From Corticium candelabrum (Eukaryota; Porifera; Homoscleromorpha; Homosclerophorida; Plakinidae), in NCBI RefSeq assembly GCF_963422355.1, contig NC_085100.1, positions 3,068,568 through 3,132,567 on the forward strand: a DNA stretch of 64,000 bases, given 5' to 3'. Below are positions 1-9,832 of this stretch, piece by piece (the first letter of the stretch is position 1; each line of letters begins with the position of its first letter). Made by a program: the position numbers and the translations under genes. Under the pieces are notes generated by a model that saw only the letters and a list, made by a program, of their open reading frames with translations, had not been told where the DNA came from and did not search any database.

Positions 1-490
1 TGGATGAATACCAGGCTTTGAGCTTAACTCTCAATTGTTGCCACAATGTAAACAATTCGTCCTTTCGTTGATCGCAGACTTCGTGTAGTGATACTTCGTC
101 GAGCTCTCTAACTTGGCAGGAAGTCGGCAGAACAAGTCCGATAGACACAAGGTGAGCAAGTTGGTTCCAAACTACATCGCCAGATCGTTCAGCATTAGAC
201 TCTGTTGCCTAATAGAAACAATCTAGCATTGAAAGAAACAAGACAATGCAAAGCAAATATCTTGTTACAAACACATGTGTATAAGTAGATCGTCCTAATT
301 TTGCCAAAACATTATTGCCCTCCAGAAGCAAATTTGAGTGCTACCGTCTAACGTGTGTTAGTAGGCTTGGTCAAAGTAGGCTGGTTAGCAATAAAATTTA
401 CCAAACACAGAAGACAAAGTAGATCGTTGACGACAGACATGATAGATCTCAATTAGGCAATACAATTAAAACATTAAACATAGTATACAC

Positions 491-536
<46 letters not shown>

Positions 537-565
537 ACACACACACACAGACACACACACACACA

Positions 566-642
<77 letters not shown>

Positions 643-681
643 GACAAACACACACAGAGACACACACACACACACACACGA

Positions 682-739
<58 letters not shown>

Positions 740-846
740 TACATACATACACACACACACACACCACACACGTGCACGCACGCGCTAGCCTCAGCCTTCC
801 AGACTCGTGTAGCGCTGATTCAAAATCGTCCTGGCTACACACAAGT

Positions 847-897
<51 letters not shown>

Positions 898-1603
898 CAC
901 ACAAACACACAACTACATGCACCTATGCTCGTTGCTCTGAAGTGAGTAGAACACAGCTTCATTCACTAGTAATACTCGCCTACATTCACACTCGCCTACA
1001 TTCACAGCCGCCAGAGCATACGAACTCTCAACTGAAGAATTTGCCTTCCTTTGCAGAGTGTTACAGCTATGGCCATAGTGCACTAGCGGTTCCAGCAACC
1101 CTGCATAGTATCTCATATTGAAGTCATACAAACATAAAAATTTCTTCTAAAATAAAAAAATAATTTATTTATTAAAATTAATTAATTAATTAAAAATTAA
1201 ACATAAATAATTAATTATTAATTAAAATTAATTAATTAAAAATTAAAACATAATTAATTAATTGATATCAATTCCAGCATAAAGCGTAATAAGTCCAATA
1301 TACCAAGAACGCGAGCATTTCTTTTATCACTGAGACTTCCATCTCATCAAATCTCATATTATTCGAATTCACGAGAAAGTCGACAGCATCGCCACAGTTA
1401 GCAATGCTCCGACCGTCTCCCTCCACAGCCCTCACACTCTCGACAAACGCCCTCGCGCGTCGTTCCAGCCTACAAACCAACTCGTGACGTCACAATCTCT
1501 CCGTCGCGCATAGCAACTCGTCTCACTCAATCGTCTCTTCATTTAACTCGCGTTCGAGCACGAACAGCTTCTCGTCGACCTCACCACGACACGAACTCGT
1601 CAT
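1..1603 (-). CDS. Unidentified helical protein, N-terminal part (truncated by window edge)
   Basis: Four coding exons on the minus strand join in phase: 1603-1527, 1469-1304, 1146-1006 and 208-1 (continuing beyond the edge). The start MTSSCRGEVDEKLF was chosen because it is the first ATG in a clean exon ending in a gtgaga donor; the next exon has no ATG of its own and begins right after a TTTGTAG acceptor. About 197 residues are visible. They are rich in charged and leucine-spaced helix (ELERRARAFVESVRAVEG, EVSVIKEMLAFLKKFL, RKDELFTLWQQLRVKLK), with no signal peptide or membrane segment. I do not recognise the family. The gene is head to head with the TIPE gene, with 600 bp between start codons. 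The exon structure is well supported by phase; the function is unknown. Confidence 0.65.
482..912. repeat. CA microsatellites in intron 3 of the unidentified gene
   Basis: Two long CA runs (about 482-775 and 849-905), the first interrupted by AGAC and GACA units, flank a short unique piece. In the pre-mRNA of the minus-strand gene they are read as UG repeats. Long Cys/Val-repeat reading frames here are artefacts of the repeat. Confidence 0.95.
1147..1265. repeat. AT-rich TTAATTAA stretch in intron 2
   Basis: Low-complexity AT sequence with repeated TTAATTAA units fills most of the short intron between exons 3 and 2 of the unidentified gene. No other feature is seen. Confidence 0.7.
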
Positions 1604-2202
1604 CTCGACAACCACACGACCGCACAAACGTCCACACAAATAATTAGTACATTGATATTAATGAGCGTGGTGTTTGTGTGGGTTTGAACGTCGCGTCTCT
1701 TGTCTTCGCCTATGATAGAAATCCTCATTCAAGGCTTCGTTTCATTGTGGCGGCGTGCGTTCGTCTGAGCACCATTACGGACGTACTCGATCGAGGCTAG
1801 AGCGGCACGAGCGGCGAGACAACGTTTGGTCTGGTTTGGTGTCAACTACACACACACACAAGTAAGCGCGCACAACAACGCTCGACCGCGTAGAACTAGG
1901 TGAGACATTCGTACGGGGTGTCGAGCGAGCGTACGAGGTGATAACCGCGCGTTTCAGCGCATAAAACGACAAGAAGTCGTTCCTACTTCGTCACAAGTCG
2001 ACGTCTCGCCCTCTGATTCTAAAATACATTCATACCCATTTGTCTGCACGTGTTCACGGCGTCTGCCCGCTTGACTGAGCGCTTCACTCGTCGTGCACCT
2101 GCAATCGAAACTCTTTTGTCGGCCCCTTTCATGTGGCTTCGATCCGCAGCTGTCTGCACTCCTGCCATTCAGACCCCGAGCTTTGTAGGCTTGCACTCGA
2201 CG
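1604..2202. promoter_or_regulatory. Shared promoter region, unidentified gene / TIPE gene
   Basis: About 600 bp separates two divergent start codons. The stretch is richer in GC and CpG than the introns around it and has no convincing open exon. A palindromic CRE-like TGACGTCA lies just inside the minus gene, at 1485-1492. That it acts as a bidirectional promoter is inferred from the layout. Confidence 0.5.
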
Positions 2203-5200
2203 ATGGGATCGTTCTTAGGTCGATAGTACGACGTCTTGTTATCATACCGTTTTTTACTCGTTGCTTATTGATTTTTGATTGCTCATTAATTGGTCTTTTC
2301 TTAGTGGCCGAAGGGAGGGACGTCAATGAGCCTGGAGCGCGATTCAACAGCCGAGGACTCGGTCTGCGTGCGCAGAAAAAAATCCTTGGAAAAATGGCTT
2401 CGAAGAAGATTGTCAAGGCGTTTATTGATGACGAAGCCGGAGCACTGTTGGACGCTGTGCATACGCTGGCGAGACGCGAGCTTGAGACGGAGCGACAGGC
2501 GACGAAACTTGTAAAGAACATCATTAAGGTGGAATGTAAACTTTTTGTATATTGTTATCATTTACATTAATTTTTATACATTTTAAATATATATTTTTGG
2601 AATATTTTTATTAATTTTTATTATTGATATTAATTTGTGTTATTTATATTAATTTTTGTACATTTTAAATATATACTTTTGCAATATTTTTATTAATTTT
2701 TATTATTGATATTAATTTGTGTTATTTATATTAATTTTTGTACATTTTAAATATATACTTTTGCAATATTTTTATTAATTTTTATTATTGATATTGATAT
2801 TAATTTTTATACATTTTAAATATATACTTTTGGAATATTTTTATTAATTTTTATTATTGATATTAATTTGTGTTATTTATATTAATTTTTATACATTTCA
2901 AATATATACTTTTGTATATTATATTTCTATTATTTACATTAATTTTTATACATTTTAAATAATAACTTTTTGTATACAGTATTTTGTATATCACAGGGTA
3001 CTGTAGTACACCCTGTATGTAGGGATTGCCCCTGATGGAGTGTTGTGGGGCGTGGTCGTCTTTTTTTTGTGCGCTTAGAAAACATACTAAATGAAGACTA
3101 AAATTTCTCAAAATCAACGAAATGAAATGTTTGCACGTTGTGTATTATATCCTAGTTCTGTTTTGGTCACTAATCATCTGACAAACTAGAAACAGTTGCT
3201 AGCCTCGGAGGCCCATGCGCCAGTTTTGTTCTTCTTCTTTCTTCTCCTCCTCCACGTGAAACTTGAGAAAACACTTTAGAATTACTAGAACTCTATTCTT
3301 TTGGTGATTAAAGAAACTGAAAGGAATGCTAAAAAAATTGTGTTTCTTGCAAGCAGATTTGATCCAACGACCACCATCAATGCTATTGCATAGTTCGGGC
3401 CAATCACGGAGCAGTATTTGCGATTGATTGAGTCCATGGCAAACAGACAATGGACAAAGCACCAATCAAATGGGCAAAACGTTTACAAAAGAGTTTATCA
3501 TCAGGATTGTGTAATTCGATCATGTTTGCCATTGTTAGGTATAGTCTGATATTGTTTGCAATCTACATCGCACTCAGGAGCAAAAATGACAAATAATTAC
3601 GTACACATAGTAATTTATACGGGATCCCAACATTTGCAATGCATATCCCATATGTGATAATCTTTGGCTTTGACTACTAAACCAAGGTCTATTCCAACTG
3701 CCATTGCATAATCAACTGCATAGGCACTAAAACTTAGGATTCATATTCGTGATACCATGGTATACCATCACGTGACCGATAAACCTCTACGTAGACCACT
3801 TGAGTAAACTACCTCTGAATCATGTTTAATTAACGATAGCTGTTTAAGGTAACATTTAAACAGGTTTAAGTAATGCTAATGAAATGCGCTAAATCTTAAG
3901 CTTACAGGCCCTAATGGAGACACACCCTAGGTTGCTCTTTTGCTCTCCTAAAACTAGAATTTCAAAAACTTTTTCTCTGAAAAAAGAACTAGATGTAGGG
4001 ATTGTATAAAAAGTAACAGAAACAAGATCTATAAATAATATGAACATACAATATATGTGGTTGGAAGGATTCACTAATGATGTCTGGCTTTGGTTCACAT
4101 TATCTATAGATCTTGTTTGTTACTTTTTATACAATCCCTACATCTAGTTTTTTTCAGAGAAATAGTTTTTAAAATTTTAGTATTTAGGCCACAACGAAAA
4201 AATTGTCTAATTGGGGTAACATGCAGCGGAAAAAGACGAGCGGGCGGAGTTTTTATTTTAATTTTTTATTTTTTTTAAAATTATTATCAATGATCGTCAT
4301 CATCTTTGGAGGAAGTGTCTGTCATTGCAGTTCCCACGATGCACGAGTACATTGTCCACTCGATCACCAAATCCAACCTCCTTCAACACCTCACGAAGAC
4401 TACAGTCACCAGACACACGAAGAATCTTGCCATCTCTCAAAACACGTGCCCCTCTGACATGGATATGCACAGGGCAACAGTAGACAGCTTATTTCTCAGA
4501 ATGCGCATGTGCAAAAAACAGCGGCCCTCGAAACACGACGTGCAGACAGGACATCCACTCGATCACCGAATCCAACTTCCTGCAATACTACAGTCGCCAG
4601 ACACACGAAGAATCTTGCCATCTCTCAAAACACGTGCCCTCCTCAAACATGGTATGCCCAGGCCAACAGAAAACATATTTAATTACATAAAAAACAACTC
4701 AGCGGCCCTCGAGCTCCAAACACAGGCGGGCGGGTTACCCAATCAGGCAATTTTTTTCCGTGTGGCCTTATATTAATTTTTATACATTTTAAAAAATTGT
4801 GTGCTTAGACCAAATTTAATTTCGATACAATCTTAGAGTAATTTGTAAAGTATTAATAAAATTAAATTTAAACATAAAATAAAATTTTGAAATAGTAATT
4901 GTTATATATATTATTTGTTGCATGTTTGGGTGTTTATTCTGCCGTTGCTAGGATTCTTTTTCTCGTTATATTACACTCCTACCATAGCAACCCAACCACA
5001 TGTTGTACATTTACCTGTCAATAAACGTTTATTTACCAGTCAATATCTGTATACTGCTTACTGACATAAAACACAACTAACTTAAAACAAAAAAATAGCA
5101 AAAACCAAAAACTAGCAATCAATACATGGGCATACCTATTTTAGATTACAAGCTTATTCTTTACCAATAATAATATTCACAGTACTACAGTTTGTAAAGA

Positions 5201-7307
5201 CGCAGTCAGAAATGACAAATGGATTATCTCTTTCCGTTTCAGACGGCTGTTCAACCTGGACTACTTCGTGTCTCTCCCGACTCCTTGACTTTGTGTCAGT
5301 GTAATCTGTGTGTGCATGGCCATTATCCAAAACTTTGCACGCTGCCATTTGCTGCAATTCAGATAGCTCTTGGTATTGTCTCAGTGCTTGCAGGAATGAC
5401 ATGTTCAGGAACTCCTGCTTGAAACAGCCTTGTCACAGCCTTGTCGCACTAGTAGCTCGAAGAGGTGGTTGGTTTGAACTGGAAGACCAGCTTCAGCTGT
5501 CATCACTTTTATCATTGTAGCCAACGTGTTATGACCGATTACTTGCTTTGAATACCAAGGACCAAATGAAGGTGTAGATAACAAATGTTTATAATAGAAG
5601 GCTTCTCGGGGAAAATCCTGCTGGCAACTTAGATATAGAGATCCAAGATTTTTACGTGGCAACAGTCACCAGCTTCATCATTAGCGTATCTGCTAAACCA
5701 CAAACCACAAAATGCTATTACCTTACAGAGTCACGTTTGAGCTTGACTATAATTTACCTTGTGACTTTTTTGTTTGGATGCCGTAAATCACTTAGTCCAC
5801 CACTATGATTTTTGGATCGTGCTCAACTAAATGTAACAGACTTTTGACAATCCGTCTGTGGTTTGGCTGCATCTAGTTGTGAATCCTTCGTTGAGAGAAA
5901 GTCTGTCTGTCGGTATACCTGCTGTTCTTGTGGAGCATCCTTGTTTGATTAGTTCTCCATGCTTCAAATATTCGCATCACCCAACTGTTGCAGGCAGTCC
6001 TTGCAAATTGTACCCTTGCTGTACTCGTCTTTTCAGCAAATCTGCTGTCAAGCTGGCTAATACTAGTGGCATGCTTTTTGAAACCAACATGTCTTATCTG
6101 TCGTCGTCCTGGTCATAATTATGGTCTTCTTTCTGATCCGACATCATGCTGGCAAAACACGTGGTAATGTACTGTACTAATACTTTTGAGCACGTGGCCT
6201 TATGGGGCTGACATGCATGTCAACAACACTTCACAGCTGTCAAAATGTGGTTGTTTGACATAAAACTTTAGCAGTCATTGCAATACACAACCACTCTAAT
6301 TCAACTTGAATAATCTATGAACTCTAATTACAGTAGGATGTTAAACATGCAACAAATAGGTTAATGCATAGTAGGGTCGACGATATCCAGTTTATTGACC
6401 TCGGTCTTTTTGAGGCTTTCTCCTCAAGACCTTGGTCAATAAACTGGATATCGTCTCCCTACCATGCATTAACATATATATATTTTATTAAGTGTAATTT
6501 TTGTTTATTTTAGATTAAATTTAGATTATGTATTTTTTTATAGTAATTTACATACAGTATACATATAACAATTACTATTCGTCTTTTTTAAATTTTTAAA
6601 TTTTATTTTTATTAATTAATATCAAATGTGATTTGTGTGTTAAGGCGTAATATAACTTTGTATATTATTATTAGTGTGAAGGAAAAATATATTATTATTA
6701 TTTATATTAATTTTTAGACATTTAAAAAATGATGTGTTTAGACCAAATTTTATTTATATAATTAATATAAATAAAATTAAAAATTAAAAATATATATTTA
6801 TATTATCTATTATATGTTTTATATATTTTACTAATATGATTTGTGTGTTAAGCCAAATTTAAATTTTTACACATTTTTCAATCCATAATATAAACCATAA
6901 TAAAAATTATAAATCTTAAAAGTTTTATTCTCCACCTTAAGATTGTCATCAAACTCTCGGTTTTGTATCGCAACGATCAGTTCAACGCCGAGGAGTTGGC
7001 ACTCGGTGAAAAATTCAAGTCGAAGTTTAGGCAGACGTCGTTGACAGTCGTGAGTTTTCACGACGTCGAGTTTTCGTACGATCAAATCTTCTTGCAACGA
7101 GAGCTGGAGGATTGCGAGACGCTCTTGCATGAGATCGTGCAGCGTCATCTGACCGAGAAGTCGCATCGACGTATCGATATGGTGTTTGCATTTTTCAAGG
7201 ATGGTCAGCTGATGGACAAGCTCTTCGCACCGGATGGTGTGCACAGAGATCTGCTGGCCGCCGTGGTTGGGTATCTCAATGTAATGCTCGAGCAGAACAA
7301 GCTCTAG
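2203..7307 (+). CDS. TNFAIP8/TIPE family protein
   Basis: Three exons (2203-2218, 2305-2528, 6942-7307) encode 201 residues, close to the 198 of human TNFAIP8. The start MGSFLVAEG is the only ATG whose 16-nt exon joins in phase with the next one. Family signatures are clear: LRAQKKILGKMASKK near the N terminus, IVIKLSVLYRNDQFN across the last intron, then VVSFHDVEFSYD, HEIVQRHLTEKSHRRID and YLNVMLEQNKL at the C terminus. TIPE proteins are all-helical cytosolic proteins with a lipid-binding cavity; they carry phosphoinositides and modulate inflammation and cell survival. Which vertebrate paralogue is closest cannot be told, and it may predate their split. The second intron is 4.4 kb and holds most of the local repeats. 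Confidence 0.93.
2560..2990. repeat. 82-bp AT-rich tandem repeat
   Basis: About five imperfect copies of an 82-bp unit built on ATACATTTTAAATATATACT and TTTTTATTATTGATATTAAT start just after the TIPE exon-2 donor. Measured spacing between equivalent GTTATTTATATT positions is 82 bp. One copy is shortened. Similar AT-rich sequence reappears near 4770 and 6700, suggesting a dispersed relative. Confidence 0.8.
3740..3890. repeat. Interspersed repeat related to the 48.1-48.6 kb element
   Basis: ACCATCACGTGACCGATAAA and later CTGTTTAAG/AACAGGTTTAAG motifs resemble parts of the element at 48065-48595 (ACCATCACGTGACAGTTAAA, TTAAACAGTTTAAG). It looks like a diverged or partial copy in TIPE intron 2. 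Confidence 0.45.
3946..4195. repeat. Foldback element (inverted repeat, about 95-bp arms)
   Basis: The left arm (about 3950-4045, containing CTAGATGTAGGGATTGTATA) is the near-exact reverse complement of the right arm (about 4095-4190), with a loop of roughly 50 bp. The arms differ by a few substitutions and small indels. A non-coding miniature transposon is likely; no protein is encoded. Confidence 0.85.
4355..4720. repeat. Direct duplication of a unit of about 190 bp
   Basis: Two tandem copies (about 4355-4540 and 4554-4720) share CACTCGATCACC, then CAGACACACGAAGAATCTTG and CCATCTCTCAAAACACGTGC, and end near GCGGCCCTCGA. A 156-codon reading frame crosses both copies on the plus strand. It resembles no family I know and more likely reflects a transposon-derived duplication than a gene. 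Confidence 0.7.
5154..5720 (-). pseudogene. Decayed Crypton-type (DUF3504) tyrosine recombinase fragment
   Basis: On the minus strand, 5662-5405 reads PREAFYYKHLL, FGPWYSKQVIGHNTLATMIK and MTAEAGLPVQTNHL. This is the pattern of the DUF3504 / Crypton-derived recombinase domain found in ZMYM2, QRICH1 and KCTD1-like proteins. The frame then breaks: a short indel and an 11-bp duplication (ACAAGGCTGTG) separate it from a continuation in another frame that matches the expected block after TNH. A further break leads into 5402-5154 (SFLQALRQYQELSELQQMAA). The copy is therefore a broken remnant sitting in TIPE intron 2. No upstream half was recognised. Confidence 0.7.
6361..6475. repeat. Near-perfect hairpin element, about 115 bp
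   Basis: TTAATGCATAGTAGGG through CAGTTTATTGACCTCGGTCT is followed, after a few bases, by its reverse complement ending CTACCATGCATTAA. It is a short palindromic MITE-like insertion in TIPE intron 2, young-looking because the arms differ at very few positions. Confidence 0.85.
6476..6900. repeat. AT-rich low-complexity intron end
   Basis: AT-rich sequence with scattered ATTAATTTTTA motifs resembling the 82-bp array upstream. No exon is seen until the acceptor at 6940-6941. Confidence 0.5.
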
Positions 7308-8515
7308 ATGTAGAATGTACAAGCTATAGACGGGGTTGTGTATTGCGGCAAGTCTATTGTACTTGTACTGTTTGATTCTTGATATTATCGCTTGAAGAGT
7401 TGATGGTAGGTATCCGGCCTTGTTGATATTGACAGAAATATAGATACTTGCAATGGATTGTTGAACATTGTTGTTGTTTATTTCGACGCGTTGGCTGGCT
7501 TCCTGTACGCATGCACCTTTTGCTCGGGTTCACCTCATATACAGGATATCCTGTAAATATGGGTCATTGCTGTTCCCACTACCTGGAAGGTTGAAAGGGC
7601 GTCACTCCCTGCTCGTGTATAGTAGTTTGGGCTGGAAATGATTTTATAGTCATAGACTTCCACTTGTTCGAGACACATCCAGCACTTATTGTTTACCATT
7701 TCCCTCCTCGTCTTCGTTCTCTGCTATTTCCAGTCGAAGGGAAAGGGAAATGGCAGAGGAAGAAGAGGAGGAGGGACATGGTCAGTGAGCAGGTAGACAT
7801 TACTGGTATATGCACTGGTGGATCTAGAGGGGTCCAGGGGTCAGGACCACTACCTGTATAACTCTCATCTGTTCTGTGACAAACTCATTTCTGCAAGAGT
7901 GAAGACTATGTTGGAAAGTGAATTAACTAGTTGGTATCAATACTTGAGCAGGGACGATGCCTGGCCAACTTTATAAACTGATCAATGTTCTTAGACGCTG
8001 TGACTCCAACATTTTCTTATGTCGTTTACTGGTAAATTGGTTTGCACATTACCAGTAACCAGTCGAGGTCGAGTGGTCGTTCTCTGGGCCGTGATGTACT
8101 GTAAATCGTTTAGATCTTTAATGAGTGCAGAGCATCGTGAGGGGCTAACGCTCATGCACATCAACAGGATGTGAACATCGAGCTTGAAGAAACTATTCGA
8201 CAATTTCTAGCAGAAAAGAATGCCAGGAGATTGTCCTACGATTCTGAGTTGACGACGGTTGCTGTTTAGAGTCAGGGAATTCGTGAGAATACTAAATAAG
8301 AATGCACCTAATGACCACGCCTATTTTCAAATTTCAAATGGTGACCCTCTATTAAAATTCCTTAATCTGCCCTCGACATGTACACGTGTGTACCTGTTGA
8401 TAAATTTATGTACTAGTTGTTATTAATGGTCATGAACCTTCACGAGACATACAATGTACAACAACAGATCTTACTGTCAAATGAGAGATGTCACAGATAT
8501 CGTTTTCTTTCCTCA
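7308..8515. other. Spacer between TIPE and TATDN3 (convergent 3' ends)
   Basis: No convincing gene. It holds an imperfect hairpin at about 7695-7780, formed by a TTTCCCTCCTCGTCTTCGTT arm and a GAAGAAGAGGAGGAGGGA arm. Near 7826 an ACTGGTGGATCTAGAGGGG stretch resembles the ends of hAT-type repeats. Confidence 0.5.
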
Positions 8516-9346
8516 TCACTTAGCATTGGGCACGGGAACAAGCTGGCGACCGACATGTCCCAGTTTAGGAAACAGTCGAACCGCATTCTGTGTAGTCATC
8601 TTCCAGACTTCGTCGAACGACACTTGCTTGATCCTAGCCACTTCTCTACACGAAATCTCCAAATTACACGGTTCGTTCCGTGTCTGTTTGATTGGTCCAA
8701 GCGCCGGAGAATCCGTCTCGAGCAGCAAATGATCGAGAGGTACCTGCCTTACTAGTTTCTGCTTCTGTTCCGATCGAACAACAGACGGCGGTATCGAGAA
8801 AAAGTAACCGACGTGGACGCCTTCCATCGCAACTGACGCTTTCCCATCAAATGCATGCATGACAGCATTTCTTACTCCCAATGATTTGAGCAACTGCAAT
8901 GTTGGCCTCCCTGCAGAACGAGAATGAACGTTGAGCGGTAAACCGAGATCCATTGCCAGTTTTGCCTGCTCAGTGAGCACATAACGCTGAGCGGCTTTGT
9001 CATCATCACTTTTCACAAATCGTGGAGTGAAGTCGAGTCCGACTTCGCCGATTCCGACAATCTTCGAATGCTCTCTCCTGATAAAATCCAAAACAGGTAA
9101 GACCTCTTCAGTCGTCACACTACGCTCATTCCTTGTACTCGCATCCGATTGAACAGGATGAAGACCCAAACATGGAGCCACCAGATCTCTATGTCTCTCA
9201 CTCAACTCCAATACTTTATCAAACTCTGATAGAAACTCGGGAACAACAACTATAGTCGATATGTTAGCCGAGGCAGCCCTGGCAAGTACGTCCTCTAAAT
9301 CGTGGTTGAAATCTTCAGCTGCCAGGTGAGCATGGATATCAACCAT
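8516..9346 (-). CDS. TATDN3: TatD-family metal-dependent deoxyribonuclease, TATDN3 type
   Basis: A single uninterrupted exon encodes 276 residues, the length of human TATDN3 (about 274). All TatD metal ligands are present: D-x-H-x-H at D3-H5-H7, E101 in GEVGLDF, H141 in LNVHSRSAGRP, H164 in VMHAFDG and D212 in ETDSPALGP. The blocks YFFSIPPS, RSEQKQKLV and VTTQNA-like TTQNAVRLFPKL are typical of TATDN3 rather than TATDN1/2. Family members are metal-dependent 3'-5' exonuclease/AP-type nucleases. The start is the ATG immediately before the D-x-H-x-H motif, as in the family. No intron is seen, unlike all multi-exon neighbours, which could mean ancient intron loss or retroposition; the frame is intact. 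Confidence 0.95.
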   Translation of the reverse strand: MVDIHAHLAAEDFNHDLEDVLARAASANISTIVVVPEFLSEFDKVLELSERHRDLVAPCLGLHPVQSDASTRNERSVTTEEVLPVLDFIRREHSKIVGIGEVGLDFTPRFVKSDDDKAAQRYVLTEQAKLAMDLGLPLNVHSRSAGRPTLQLLKSLGVRNAVMHAFDGKASVAMEGVHVGYFFSIPPSVVRSEQKQKLVRQVPLDHLLLETDSPALGPIKQTRNEPCNLEISCREVARIKQVSFDEVWKMTTQNAVRLFPKLGHVGRQLVPVPNAK

Positions 9347-9832
9347 GTTGCAATCGGTATGAATGAATATCAGAACGAGAGTTAATCACCACTCCAAAGC
9401 AACGTTTGAGAAATATCACGTTGAATTCAAGCTGTAGAGCTTCAGAGCCAACAGAGCCACAGAAGAAACGTCTTAGCTGCAAGTTACTGTCTTTCCGGTC
9501 ATATGACTGGACACACGGGTCTTGAGTCTTTCCATGGGTAGGACTACGTTAACGCACGTTATATCGACAAAGACTGCGCGCTGCGAAGCCTCGTACGCCA
9601 GACCACATGTTTGTGTACATAAAACCACCACGTGCACTACTACAAATGGAGATTGACTGCAGCTGCTGATGTCTTCAAATAGACACGTCACACAGCTGCA
9701 TCAGTACGTTTGCATTCAAGAATCATACAGTAGTCACACTGTTGAATAAATCGTGTGAAGTTGAAATCAACTTTAATACAAAACTAATTCATACAACACC
9801 GAACATACATAATTACACGTATCTAATCATAA
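9347..9832. other. Spacer between COMMD10 and TATDN3
   Basis: No supported gene. The COMMD10 3' UTR probably ends here: on the minus strand an ATTAAA polyadenylation-type signal lies at 9772-9777, about 60 bp past the stop. Confidence 0.45.

Noticed and set aside
449..890. Long Cys/Val or His/Thr open frames in CA repeats, here and at all other CA/GT arrays
   Set aside because: They are frame-independent products of the dinucleotide repeat and have no splice or homology support.
4203..4776. 156-codon plus-strand frame across the duplicated 190-bp unit
   Set aside because: It spans a tandem duplication, resembles no known protein and lies inside an intron of the TIPE gene.
5858..6118. 86-codon plus-strand frame downstream of the Crypton relic
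   Set aside because: Neither strand gives a recognisable recombinase segment; it may be part of the decayed element but cannot be supported.
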